Assembly (NCBI GenBank): GCA_034008185.1 | Contig: CM067082.1 | Span: forward strand, 156,185,895 to 156,249,894 | DNA length: 64,000 bases | From: Gorsachius magnificus | Lineage: Eukaryota > Chordata > Aves > Pelecaniformes > Ardeidae | Direction of reading: 5' to 3' | Shown here: one piece after another, positions 12,580 to 24,879 of the stretch | How positions within the stretch are numbered: the first letter of the stretch is position 1 | How the letters are laid out: each line of letters starts with the position of its first letter | Program-made: the position numbers and the translations under genes | The notes under the pieces: generated by a model | What the model was told of the DNA's origin: nothing | Databases searched by the model: none | Seen by the model: the letters and a program-made list of their open reading frames with translations, nothing else

Positions 12580-12714
12580 GTTGTACAAGACCAGGTTGAA
12601 CGGGGCTCTGAGCAACCTGATCTAGTTAGCGGTGTCCCTGCTCACTGCAGGGGGGTTGGACTAGATGACCTCTAGGGGTCCCTTCCAACCCAAAACATTC
12701 TATGATTCTATGAT
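12580..12714 (+). mobile_element. CR1 LINE 3' tail
   Basis: Reads from CAAGACCAGGTTGAACGGGG through GGTTGGACTAGATGACCTCT to ATTCTATGATTCTATGAT. Very close to the copy at 8038-8127, so the same young subfamily. Confidence 0.95.
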
Positions 12715-13124
12715 AAGAAATATGTTCAATTTGGCTGAGCAGTGCCCTGTGTAAATGATGCCTCCAAGTAGGTTTCTTATGGTGTTCTGCCTAACCTGTG
12801 AGTAGAGAAAGAGGCAATTAAACTTAAAATAGACTTTATCCCAAACTGTAAAAGCTGAAGACAAGAATTACTAACATATGTATAAGACTGTTTTTATGGG
12901 TTGTGAACTTTAAAACTTCAGCTGCTCCAGGAAAGCTGAACAGCTATATTCATAGAAGCTTCATTTCATCCCATTTGGAAAGAAAAAGCTCATATCCTTC
13001 TATATCTTCCTTCATCCCATTTATAAGGTTAGCTGAAGGTTCTCAGAGATTGGGACTGCAGCACTATCTACTCCAAGGAAGGATATGATTAGGAGACAAA
13101 GTGACATCACAGAAACGAAAAGTT
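12715..13124. other. Non-coding stretch, no gene recognised
   Basis: AT-rich, short ORFs only. Confidence 0.5.
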
Positions 13125-13290
13125 TCTGAGAGGGGCAATTAATTACACAAATCTATAATTCATCACAATGAATCATATTTCCTCTCTGACAGCGAGAAGC
13201 TTGAAAACCCCTTTTCATGCTGTATTGCAGCAGCTCAACGACTGTGATAAGAACAAGCCAATTAGGAACCTCCTTGGAGGGATGTTATAT
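13125..13290. promoter_or_regulatory. Enhancer-like AT-rich block (conservation not tested)
   Basis: GCAATTAATTACACAAATC and ATTCATCACAATGAATCATA form dense homeodomain-type cores, followed by a mixed stretch with GCAGCAGCTCAACGACTGTG and AAGCCAATTAGG. No repeat resemblance. Inference only. Confidence 0.28.
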
Positions 13291-16200
13291 TTAAGGTAGA
13301 GTCGATTTTGCTTAGGGCAGAGAGATGGAGTAGATTTCTCAAAGTTCCTTCAAGGAGGATTATCTGTGCCTCTACAAATGTTTAGAGATCCAAGAAGAAT
13401 ACAAACCATATCCCTATGCTATCTCTGGATTATTTAGGTCAAAAATTAAAATGTATTTGGTAGATGTTCATATACAGCTGCTTTTTCTTGCTGAGGACAG
13501 AGCTGCCAGGTCAATGTTGCCCATACTGCAGCCCATACTGCTATCTATTTTGTTAGGTTTGCAAAGAAAAAATGCAAAGGTGTTCATTGGACTTGTCAGG
13601 TTAATGGAACAGTGATCACTGCAGTAAAAGCTGGAAGAGCATCAAAACTGTAGTGGGAAAAGAGCAGCATCTCTACCTTGTCCTAAGTCAGTGGCTGTAT
13701 GAGGACATATACAGGTGTACACACACAAACTCACCCACACATACACAATATCATCTCATTTCATTGCCTTCCTGGACTCTTCCTTGCCTTTCCTATAGAA
13801 CAAGAATAAACACACCGGTTGGGTGTCTTTACCTTGACTGGTCTTTACAAGTGAACTCCCCCTCTCTTTAGCCATAGTTTGTCCTGCTGGTAGTGATTCC
13901 CAACATTTTATACAAGTGGAACTGAATCTTCTGTGTCCTGCCTGTGCTGTTCTGTAAGATGCAAGAGTGGAGTGGTTTTCTGTGCAACCATAATAACCCT
14001 GCCTGAGAAGGATAGGAGCCACAGAAGACTGCTAGGCCAGGATGTCCATACTCAAAGCAGACCATTAGAGCTGAACAAGCAACTCTCTTACTGAAGGTAG
14101 CAGTAGGGTTTTTTCTTATGGTGGGACACTTACTTCCAGCCTATTAAATAAAATCCTAGTACTTAATTTGCTGTTTGCTCCACTGGTGGCATCTTTGTGT
14201 CCATCCAAAGCTTTCATTTCACTCAGGTTTCACTAAGCCATCTCCTTGAAAGAGCTATGTGGGAGATAGTGGTGACATTTTTTTCAGTTCCATACTTGGT
14301 TTCCCCATCTGGAGCTCACCTCTGTAAACCTTCTGAAACCCCAAAATGAGTAATATTGCTGAAAAATATTGTCGATACTGGACCACAACCGAGCAAGCAG
14401 ATGATGCACAAAGACACCACCACTGGCTAGGAGGTCCATGAACCACAGGCAACTGGAAGCTGAGAGAGCACATGTTTATGTTGCCATTTTAAACCTTTGT
14501 TTTATAGCAGCATCTCAGTCCTTAATGAAATGAAGTCTCCACTATGCTCGGTTTAGTGCAGGAGCATAAACTCTGCATTTGTGCATGGGCCAAGGACTGT
14601 TCCTTGGTCATGCAGCCAACTGGCATAACTCGGCTTGCATCAAAACTCCTTTTCCCCTGAAAAGGTGTGACTGCATCCAAACTGCCCTCCTTGGTCTCCT
14701 GAACTGAGCCAGCCACTGTACAGGGCCAAGAAGTGCCAGGGGCCATGCTAAAAATTCAGCTGATCATGGGCCAAACCATGCCTTTTTTGGTTTGCTAGCC
14801 AAAGAGGGGCAGTTCCTACCTTAAAGAGCTGATGATGAAGTCGATGGAGGAAGGAAGCAGCATCACCTCTGAGTGCAGCCGGGCCTGGGACATGTAGATG
14901 CCCCATGACTTGTCAGGGTGTTGTTTTCAGACTCGTAAACTGCAACATGGTCCACTCCATGCAGGTGAAAAATCATGAAAATTAGAAAAGAACTGCATAT
15001 TTTGTGTGGACCAGACTTCCCTTGGGGTCTCAGAGCTTCTGGGGTGACACCTCAACCAATTTCTCAACAACACAAGGCAGCACTTGACTATTTTTAATGA
15101 AGCTGCCATAATCACAGGGCTCAGGGAGCTGAAGCCTGCTCAAAGAAAACACTAAAAAAAGTCATAGCGTCCAAATTTATCTCCTGCTTGAACAACTCTG
15201 CTGCAGTGTAATGGATCCCAAACTTTCTCACTCTGTCCCCTTAGTGTTGCAATCTCTGCTTGCACATTTCTAGATTTCTACTCCTCTTTCTACAATGCCT
15301 TGGTGAGGATTTATCTGCCCAAGCATAACCATCTAAAATCAGATAAACTGCTCTCTAGTGGTGCTTGTTTCTCCCTGTTGACCCTGGGAGGATTCCTGTG
15401 TGAGCTGCTCACATCTGAAGTGAGCTGAGATGAATCCCATCCCTGCTGCCTGCTCTCTGCTGGCTTGTGCTAGCTTGAATATCAGACTTGTTCAGCTGTG
15501 TATGATTACATTATTCCCAAGCACCTGGAATCCACAGATCATCCTAGTCCTAGGAAATGAAATATATTCCTTAACTCGAGAAATCAGTCTAGTTGGTAGG
15601 AGCAGAACATTATCCCTTGAATTGTGCCATGTGCAGGTCTGATGGCACTGATGTCCCTTGTGCATGTGCAGCAGATCAGCAGATGCCGCTGAGCAATTGC
15701 TTTTTTTTTTTTTTTGTGCTGAGAAGGCAAGTTTTGCTTCAGGATTACTTATGCAAACAGCTTGCTCTCTACATGGCTATAAACACTAATTTGGAGACCC
15801 ACACCAAGCCAAATAGTTGTTTATGAGGCGGAGGCCAAATAGGTGTTTATGAGACAGTGGTATTGCCAAAGTCAAATAGCACCTCTAAGCGATGACTGGC
15901 ACTGTACCATCTCTTCAGGCTGAGCTACAGAGGAGACCTTATTGAATTCACTGGTGCTTCTCATGAAGCACTCTTTGCAGTTAACCCAGTGGTAGGATGG
16001 ATGGGAAAGAAATGAGCCCTCCCCAGGTTCTGGCAGCTGGCAGCAAGAGACTATTTGCAAAGATGACAGAAAAAGTGGAGTAAGAAGTGTGGTACTGAAC
16101 CCTATAGAGACTCAACGTCCATCATTAGTCTGCACATCCTGAAAGTGCAGCTTCTTGACTCTCCTTATAGCTTGGACTCATGTAGGATCTGCAGTGTTGT

Positions 16201-16452
16201 TTCAGACCTTCCCCCCACTGAGACCTGAGGCCTTATCCTTTTGTAATTTGAGGCGTCCTATGCTTCCAACATCTATTTTTAAGTATGAAGTGATCTGGGG
16301 CTGTTTACCTGCACAAGCATCGTGTTCTTCATTGTCCTGTGGAGATCCTACAAAGCTCTGGATGCAAAAAACACAGACTGAGATCTATCAGAGGCTTTAT
16401 GGGAGAAATACTTTTTATTAATAGCTGCCTTTCATCAAACGTCTAGATGTTC
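13291..16452. other. Non-coding stretch, no gene recognised
   Basis: Contains CA-rich sequence at 13718-13750, a T15 run at 15701-15715, and one tandem duplication at 15809-15858 (listed separately). ORFs are short and lack domains. Confidence 0.55.
15809..15858. repeat. Two-copy tandem duplication, about 25 bp per unit
   Basis: GCCAAATAGTTGTTTATGAG is followed 25 bp later by GCCAAATAGGTGTTTATGAG, with similar spacer sequence. A simple recent tandem duplication. Confidence 0.85.
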
Positions 16453-16672
16453 TGGACAGACACTTGTCTAACATTTGTTCTTAAACCCTCTACTGAATGA
16501 TCTCCTCTGCTTCTAGTTTTCAGCCTTCTCTTTCCCAGACCAGCAAGTTCCTTTCTTCTAAGCTTCCCTATAGCTATTTTTTTCCTAAGCACCTCAGCAT
16601 TGTCCTCTCTCCACTCTGAATCTTTTCCAGCTTATCTACATCTTTCTTAAAATGGGATGTCCAAAAGGAGAC
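16453..16672 (-). mobile_element. Old CR1-type LINE fragment
   Basis: CACTTGTCTAACATTTGTTC and later CTTTTCCAGCTTATCTACAT plus AATGGGATGTCCAAAAGGAG parallel the CR1 ORF2 region that normally reads cctctccaatttgtccacat and tgtggtgcccagaactgg in this orientation. Heavily decayed, minus orientation. Confidence 0.6.
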
Positions 16673-16864
16673 CATTAACTCTGCCCCCTCATACATGTGC
16701 TTTCTCAAGAAATAATTTTTGGATAAGGAACTCCTCTCCTAGTTATTCTTACCTCCAGCCTTTGTATCTCCCCGGTGTCTTTGTATTCTCTATGAGTATC
16801 TCACAAATTACATTAAAGTATAACCACTTCAATAAGAGTCTCAGGGGACAGAGTCTCTGCCCCT

Positions 16865-17292
16865 AGAATCATAGAATCACAGAATTGTTTAGGTTGGGAA
16901 AACCCTTTAAGCTCCCCCAGCCCAGCCGTTCCCCTACCCCTGCCATCCCACCCCCAAACCCTGGCCCTCAGCACCGCCTCTGCCCGGCTGTTAAATCCCC
17001 CCAGGGCTGGGGACTCGACCCCTTCCCTGGGCAGCCCCTTCCAGCCCCTGACAGCCCTTTGGGGAAGGAATTGTTCCCCAGGGCCAACCTCACCCTGCCC
17101 TGGCACAACTTGAGGCCGGTGCCCCTCGTCCCATGCCCCTTCCCTGGGAGCAGAGCCCGACCCCCCGGCTCCCCCCTCCTCTCAGGCAGTTGTAGGGAGC
17201 CATGAGGGCTCCCCTCAGCCTCCTCTGCTCCAGGCTGAACACCCCTTGGGTTCCAGACCCCTCACCAGCTTTGTTGCTCTCCTCTGGACTTT
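16865..17292 (-). mobile_element. CR1 LINE, 3' 430 bp
   Basis: Begins with the reversed tail AATCATAGAATCACAGAAT and continues through GGGCAGCCCCTTCCAGCCCC to TGCTCTCCTCTGGAC, the usual CR1 terminal ORF2 and 3' UTR in reverse. GC-rich relative to its flanks. Minus orientation, with frame-disrupting changes. Confidence 0.93.
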
Positions 17293-17984
17293 TTCCCCTT
17301 TCTTTACAAATCCAAACACCTGACTTGCTTGGTTTTATTGATCAGAGGTCTGAGGTCACTGTGGTCTTCAGGGCAGCTGAAATGCTGCATAGAAGGTCCC
17401 TGGTACAAACTACTCTGGCTGGGATGAAGGTGGAGAATCCAGTTGCTGAGGAGGTATGCTGTGTATGTTTTTGTGCCAGTGTTGAGGTCCCAGCTGGAAC
17501 AGGAAACTTCTGAGAAGGGTCTGATAAAGGAGTGACTGCGTCCAAACATCCCAAAATTAGGAATGGTAGATCCTGGCACAGGAGCTGGAGGTGGTAGGTG
17601 GAAGAAGATTGATGGGGAGGATGAAGAAATGTTATTTCACAGCCCGAGGGGATGCTCTGTCATCAGGAGCAGGCTGCAGGAAGCAGGACAGAGATCCTGC
17701 TGCAAGCAGGAGCTTCACCTGCTCTGGAGGCAGAGACCACCTCTTCCCTCCTCCATACTCTTCAGCACTGACCTCGTGCAGCATGCTCACCAAAACCCGA
17801 CAGGGTCACAACCCTACCAAAACAAAATACCCCACCAAACACACACGTCTGTGAAGCAAAGTACTGATCCTAGGTAAGCCATATCATTAAATTCTGGAAG
17901 GGGGTGAGATATTATGATAAGAATATATGATAAAAATAAGAATTTTTATTAGAAACATCAATTTAAAAATGAGCTTAAGAAAGA
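17293..17984. other. Non-coding stretch, no gene recognised
   Basis: Several overlapping ORFs of 70-104 aa on both strands with no domain features. Nothing else seen. Confidence 0.5.
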
Positions 17985-18200
17985 AAAGGTACTGGCTACT
18001 GCCCTGTAATAATACTGCAGCTCATGCAATCACAATAAGAAACTTCCTTTACATTAATTGAACATGCAGACATTAGCAACATTGCATCACCCATAGCTGT
18101 TTAGATGCTGGATGTTTATTTACACAGCAAAAAGCCACGTGGGAAGGTGTTTTGTCTGTAGTTAGTGAAACCATATGACCTTATTTAGAAGAAAGACGTT
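17985..18200. promoter_or_regulatory. Enhancer-like AT-rich block (conservation not tested)
   Basis: CTGTAATAATACTGCAGCTC, ATGCAATCACAATAAGAAAC, TACATTAATTGAACATGC and TTTATTTACACAGC (forkhead-type core) occur within 200 bp of non-repetitive sequence. Inference only. Confidence 0.3.
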
Positions 18201-21200
18201 ACCAAGATAAACACAGCTGGTGTGGTGGCGGCGCAAGAACACAGGACTGGGGAAAAAAAAAAAAAAGGCAAAGATGACGAGCCAGCATCTTCTCAACCTT
18301 GGTTAGAAGCCATTGGAGTCATAATTCACCTCAAAGACACAAGAACAAAACCGTAATGGCTCCCTCCCACCAGGCCAAGATCTGAAAGCCTAGATATTGT
18401 GGTGGACATGGCAGGAAATGCACTTTCAGGTGGTGAGATGGAGCTTTTTTTGGGCTGCAGGTACGTGGAAGTGAGTAGAGGGCATGCGCGAGGTTGGGCA
18501 CGTGGTGCTGTGCCTCCATCACTGCCCTCTGAGCTGCAGCTCACCTACAATTACAGACCCAGTGTGCCCTTAATAAAGCAGAGGTTGGATCATTACTCAC
18601 ATAATCACCTGGAAAATGTATTTTTCAGGCTTGTCCTTTGCTGTATCAAAGCCTTGTTTCTGTATCTCTCCCCTTTTGTCCCTCCCCTCCTCTTTTCGCC
18701 CCTGTGAAGCGACCAGGGTTGGCTTGCAGTGTAGCCCTTGCCTGTGATTAACGTGCTGACCTAGCAATTATTCACATCTGGATGGGTCTTTGTTCTACTT
18801 TGAAGTCTCTCAATGACTTCTCTTTCCCCCCTACCTGTCTTAATTTTCCCCTCCGCGCCCCCATCCTACCTCCTCCCTCTCCATGTTGTCTATTACTCCT
18901 CAGAAGTGCCAGTGGGCCCAAAATGAAATACAGGAGGGACCTGAAATTCCTCCTTAATGGGGCCAGGTGAGCTTGGAGTGGGAAAGGAAAGGTTCAGACC
19001 TTGAAGATGACCTTTCCAAAGTGCTTAAGTCAATAACAGTGTGCAACCCTCCCTAGCCCCTTGTTTATAATTGACAAGGTGGAGATGGACTGGAGGCTCT
19101 TTCTTCTCTCCAAGAGTGTGAGATCTTTTAATCTTAACTAAAAAAAAAAAAAAAAAAAAGAGAGAGAGGGAGAGGGGAAAAAAGACGGAGCAAAGCTCTG
19201 GGTGATGGATGAGATGGGGTAATTAGTTCACCGCAGAGTGAGGCTGAGGAGCTGCGACTCCTTCTGAGGTCCTTCTGCGGTGGGAGAAGTGCTGGCTGAG
19301 CAGCATCTCCTCTCACAAGTCTTTTTTGTATGGCAAGAGAGGAGGAGGGGATGCCTCCCTCTTACACATTTTTACATCCAGCTACTGAGACACATTCACC
19401 AGTAACTGGTTAAGAAGAAAGATTAAGGGTTGTGGGGCTTGGAGGAGTGGGAAGTCCCTTTGCTTTGAGGAGATTAACTTTCGAGACGAAGTAAAACACA
19501 AGGCGATAGTCTTTCAAAATTGCCTTCCAGCCGTGACAGGCAATGGTTAGATTAATTAGATTACGAATGCTCTTTTATATTCGGCAGATGGGTTGGGACA
19601 AGGTGAGGCGGGGGGCTGGGAGAGAAATACTTCATTTATTATTTTTTTTTCCAGTACTGCTATTTTCTAATCCAACACAGGTGCTCCCAGCGTGCTGCAA
19701 AGCCCAGTGGTCAGAAGAAGTCCTCCCAAGGGTCTGAGGGGACCTTGGAAAGCAAGACTGGAGCAAGCACTGCTGCAGGAGGTCATGGAGAAAAACTGTC
19801 CATGGTCTCAAAGGAAGCAGAAACAATAGATAAGAAGTGTAAGACGTGAGATGTAACATGACTTTATATTTTTCTCCTTTAGGTAGAAGGTGTAGGTGAA
19901 ATGATTACAGGAAAATACAAAGTTGTGTTACTTAAGGAATTACATCCAAAGGAAGCTGTGTCCATTTCTAGCACAGAGCATGAAAAGAATTTCACTGAAA
20001 TGTCAGGCTTATGTTTGCATATTGTTTTATGTCCACCTACCCTTCAGAATTCCTTTTTTCCAAGGCTTTCTGGAAGTAAGGGGGCGGGGGGAAGTAGCCT
20101 GCTCTTTGTTCCTATGGGCATTGGAAATAATAGGGATAGAAAAATGCACAGTCCGAAGATACATCTGGGATAGAGCAAGAAAAAATGTGGGGTAAAGACA
20201 CAAATGAATACATTTCTTAAAACGGAGCCCTGTTGTTCCTGAAACTATCTTAGTGGACCATTTTAGACATAAAAAAAAAATTGTGCCAAATAAGACACCT
20301 TACTGTCCTTTCATATCCAACTGATAGAAGTAAAAATCTCTAAGGATGCATTTCTGACCTTAGAAATACTTAGACCTGTTCTCCTTAATTGCCTACAAAT
20401 GGGGCCACTACGACCAGCTGTCACTATTAAATCCTCAGCTACAGCAGAACAGCCACAGATTTTTTAATTAATTTCCAACTTTTGACCTACTTGAAGGTGT
20501 TCCCCTCAGAAACGTGCTGCCCATTGCGCATGAGCTATGACCTACGTAGGTTACGTCAGGACACGTAATACAGTGGGGTAGAGCACGTTCTGTATTTTAA
20601 AGAAACTGCAGCTAGGAGAACCTGTGACAATTATTGGAGGGCTGTATCCTATAGTTGGGTCTGTGAGCAGAGCAAACCCAGCAGGATGAGCGAACCAGAA
20701 GGCCTGTGATAACAGGATAATGCTTTCTGGTTTAAACCTTATGGAGTTGGAGGAGCCTTGCGAACAAAGGGACTGATGGAGACATTTGTCACTTGTGTGA
20801 GAGCCTCTCTGAAGTGCAACGTACATGTCTATGGACCATCTCCACCGCCTCTGTCTTCCCAGGTCTTGTTCTCTGACAGGGTGAAGGAACCTCTTTGAAT
20901 TATCACTCTGAACTAGTTGTACCAGAAGTGTCCAAATTTACAGAAATTCATAGTGTGCCTGCAGGCCACAAGTTATTTTATTCTGATCTCAGGCAGAGAA
21001 GAGGAAACTTCAGAGGTAATTCATAGCCAGAAGATGCATCCCAGGAGCACTGTTGCTCCGTGGTGGGCAGGCTGAAGTGGGGAGCAGCAAGGACCCATGC
21101 TGCAGCAATTCCTGCCTCAACGGCCCCTCCTGGCACCATCTCCAATATCCTTAGGTAGAGCCATACTTGAACTGCTCTGAGAGAGTGCTTTTTGAAGGCC

Positions 21201-22342
21201 CTGGCTTGTTTGCCCCCCACCAGTGCAGGAGGCGACTTTGAGACATGCTACTTAGGAGATATGTCCTGGTCCCTGCTCCTGGCCAGTCTACTGCTGCCAC
21301 GTCTCCTGGCTCCCAACCAGACCCAGCCAGATATACCATGGTCTGGAGATGACATAAACACCATGTGGCAATAGACTGAACAGCATCTTCATCTTCCTTA
21401 CAGCTCCATTTGTCCGTCATTTTGCCTGTGCTCATTAAGTATCACCACGGATGGGCTTAGAAAGCTTTTCCTAGTGGCATAGGGAATGTTTGTCCATCAT
21501 AATGTCCTGTCCACCCATTCACAGCTTCTGAATGCTACTCTTATTTGATCCTGTGTCCCTCTCAGGGCCGTATCTTTCATATATTGATACTTCTACTACA
21601 TTGCTCTGAACTGAATGGTATCGGGAGCTACATAAAAATAGCGTGCAGGGAAAGAAAATAACATAGTAAAAATATGAATACCAAAGGATTTTGACTGGGG
21701 AACTGAACCTCATGGATGGATGGTCCTCTTGTTGTAGGCTCTGGTCAGAGTAGGAGACCAGATCCTGCACATGGGTTTGTTTGAGACTTGATTAACATCT
21801 CCCCATCCCATACTGTCATTCAACGCCAGACTGGCCAAATTGCACAAACCAACCCTGAGCACCTCTGGAAGAGTGAGTCAGCTGATATGACTTGATCTTG
21901 ACTGGATAGATTACTCTGGGTTTTTTTCCCTGAGCTCTTTGTTTTTAATTTTAAATCAGTGTGCTGGTATCCTATGATGACACAGCTCACTCTGTTGACT
22001 TTATCTCTTAACTATGCAGGGATTATTGCAGAATTAAAGGTGCATTTTTAAGGCATTTAGAAGGAGCTTTTACTCTGCCACTGGCCCTAGAGATGAACCA
22101 ATCTAGTGACTTTTATCTCCCTTCCAACCAATGCAAGAAGCCTCTTTTCTCTTGAGCTTCCAAACCTGCCTGTAAATCACCTGCCTTGAAATAACTGCCT
22201 TGATCCTCCCTCCTCCCCCCAACCCACTCCTTCCACCCAGTTTTCTTCCTGTAATAGGTCTGAAAAGGTTGAAAGGTGCTGAACTCTTGTGCGGGGAATT
22301 CAGCTTTAAAGACCCTGAACTTTTAGATTCCCTGAGGGGCGC
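18201..22342. other. Non-coding stretch, no gene recognised
   Basis: Includes two further short TAAT-rich patches (18540-18640 and 19540-19590), a purine tract at 19140-19185, and ordinary sequence between. The ORFs at 19901-20195 and 20551-21435 have no recognisable motif. Confidence 0.5.
19140..19185. repeat. 46-nt uninterrupted purine tract (A20 then GA-rich)
   Basis: A run of about 20 A is followed by AGAGAGAGGG-type sequence with no pyrimidine until 19186. Simple repeat, mirror-symmetric in part. Confidence 0.9.
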
Positions 22343-22375
22343 AGAGGAGGGGAGGAGGAGGAAGGGGGGGGGGGG
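22343..22375. repeat. Purine tract ending in G12
   Basis: GGA-rich sequence grading into twelve consecutive G at 22364-22375. Potential G-quadruplex former on the plus strand, and a known weak point for sequencing. Confidence 0.9.
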
Positions 22376-22576
22376 TGTCTTGTGCTTTAGCACAGTGACC
22401 TAAATGATACATCTCATGTACATGTCATGTCAAATGTCATCTCTAGGGCTGGAAGTACTCCGAATAACCTGTCTGGTCAGTAGAAGTGACTGAAAATACT
22501 TAGCTGCAAGCCATCGCTTTGAGAAAGCCTTGCCTTTTATACTTCCTTCTTTATTTATTTATGGGCTGAGGACTTT

Positions 22577-22594
22577 CCCCCCCCCCCCCCCCCC
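22577..22594. repeat. C18 homopolymer
   Basis: Eighteen consecutive C, so G18 on the minus strand. Only about 200 bp from the G12 run at 22364-22375 and in the opposite sense. Confidence 0.92.
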
Positions 22595-24350
22595 TCCTTG
22601 TGCAAGATCCACCAACTGGCTTTTGCTCTGGCAGATTGCAGAATTGTTTGATGAGCAGCAAACAGCAGCTGCAAAACAGGAAAGGAAACAGTGAACCCCA
22701 TTACTAGGTGGCTTTTGGGGGTGAGAAATGAGAAACCGTGCCCAGGAACAATAGCTGAAAGGAGCCACTTGAGCAGTTTCGTTTGGCTGGGCTCAGCAAG
22801 GAGGAAGACACTTGACCAGGACCCCTCAATGGAGCCACACACCCCGTGTCTTGCAAAGCTGAGCAGCAGTACCAGCATTACAGCCATCGGCACTGGGGTG
22901 CCGGCTTCACCCCCCAAGCCGTCTACTCTCTCCCCCCTTCCCTCTGCTGCAGAGCCTCTTCCATGGGGAAGCGCCTGTTGGTTTTCCAAAGGAGGGTGAT
23001 AAAAGATGCCTTCACTGCAACCTCCCCATGGAGCAGGCACTGCCTGCTCAAGGGCTCTTCACTCTTCCAGTGAAATGTCCAAAATCAAGCAGTGGGAGAG
23101 GAAAACCCAGATTAATTCAGAGTAGAAATGAGGCAGATTTGCCCCAGGAGGGTGTCTCAGCCCACCTGTTTCTCTCCAGCAGCTTGGGAAAGCCTTGTCG
23201 ACTAGGATAAATGTCCAACTTCTAAACAGGTGATGTTTGGGATACCATTGAACAGGGAGGGAGAAGATGATGAAGCAAAGCCTGGGGACATGGCCTGATG
23301 GAGGGGGAATCCTTTGGCTTATGTTGTGCTGGAGAGAAGACTAAATGCTCGTTACGACCCCTCAGTCCCTCTTTTAACTGCCGTTTCCTTTCCCTCACCC
23401 ACCGCTGCATGCTGAGCCTTCCTCTGCCCCCATCACCAGCAAAGTAAATAAATGAAAAACAAGAATTGGCATCTACTCAGTAGGGTCTGACATGGTGTAG
23501 GGGAACTCCGGAAACAGGAATAAATACAGAGCTAATTTCAGTCTTAGCACTGACTTCTGCACCTTTCTGATGGGAGTTGCAGGACTCCCTGTGAGCAAAA
23601 TTTTGATCTGTCCTGATGGTTGAGTGATGTTATATGGTGGGATTATTGCTTCTAGCAGGTTGGCCAAAATGTTCTTTTCTGGGTAGTGGGAACTCAAAAT
23701 TCGGAAGTCAGGTATGTGAACTTCAGCTCAAGCAATCAAACCCCACCAGAATGAGGAGGTGACCAACAGCTGGAATGGCTTTGCCAACAGTCTTATGGAC
23801 ATAACTGAGAGGGTTTTATACTTCAGCAGTTTCCCAGAAGACAAGCAACCTCAAGAAAGACAAAACCAACGCTCTGATCACTGCTCCTGCACAGCAGGGG
23901 TTTCCAAGGGGGGACTTTTCCTAACTCAGTGCTGCCTTTTGCCCTTTTATCAGCAGGACACAGTTCATGTTTGAGGTTTCAAGGAGGAACAAGAGTATAT
24001 ATTAAGCGTTCCCAGCAACTCCTATCAAAAAAGGGTTTTTTTAAAGCATACATCTACGTTACGATGGAATTCCCTTAGATTTTGATAAACGCTTTGAACT
24101 TCCAGCTGTTCTTGGGAAGAGAAGAAACATCAAATACGTGTCTGCAAAGGCCATTTGCATACCTGAGCAGAGCAGGGTTCTGTTCTTCTCCTGGGGTGCA
24201 TCTGTGAGACTGTGTAGGGGGACCAGGGAGGGTGAGAGTCTGAATTTAGTAATGAGAGAAGAAAATCCATCACAGGGAGCCCCACCAAAAGAGAAATGCC
24301 AAATGGACCTGAGCACCTTCCTATAATGCAATATCAATTTGCATATAAAG
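22595..24350. other. Non-coding stretch, no gene recognised
   Basis: The minus-strand ORF at 22555-23040 (161 aa) reads straight through the C18 tract (giving poly-Gly) and has no domain features. I treat it as chance. No repeat recognised in the remainder. Confidence 0.5.
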
Positions 24351-24879
24351 AATCATAGAATCATAGAATTTTGGGGGTTGGAAGGGACCCCTAGAGGTCA
24401 CCCAGCCCAACCCCCCTGCAGGAGCAGGGACACCTTGAACCACATCAGGTTGCTCACAGCCCCGTCCAACTTGGCCTGGAATGTTCCCAGGGACGGGGCC
24501 TCCACCCCCTCTCTGGGCAACCCCTGCCAGTGTTTCACCACCCTCATTGTAAAGAATTTCTTCCTTAGATCCAGTCTAAACCTACCCTGGTTTAGTTTAA
24601 AAACTTTGCCCCTTGTCCTGTCACAGCTGGCCTTGCTAAAATGATTGTCCCCATCTTTCCTATGGGCCCCCTTTAAGCCCTGAATGGTCGCAATCAGGTC
24701 TCCCTGCAGCCTTCTCTTCTCCAGGCTGAACAACCCCAACTCTCTCAACCTGTCCTCATAGGAGAGGGGCTCCAGCCCTCGGATCATTTTAGTAGCCCTC
24801 CTCTGGACCTGCTCCAACAGTTCCGTGTCCTTGTGCTGAGGGCTCCAGAGCTGGACGCAGTGCTCCAGGTGAGGTCTCA
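24351..24879 (-). mobile_element. CR1 LINE, 5'-truncated, with intact ORF2 C-terminus
   Basis: Starts at its 3' end with the reversed tail AATCATAGAATCATAGAATT. On the minus strand an open frame of about 160 residues at 24398-24880 covers the usual CR1 reverse-transcriptase C-terminal segment. Seen are [67 protein letters not shown] and [18 protein letters not shown]. The frame is unbroken to its natural end, marking a fairly recent insertion. The catalytic reverse-transcriptase motifs and the endonuclease are missing through 5' truncation, so the copy is inactive. The longest transposon in the window. Confidence 0.97.

Noticed and set aside
22555..23040. 161-aa minus-strand ORF
   Set aside because: Runs through the C18 tract, giving poly-Gly, has no domain and no splice context.
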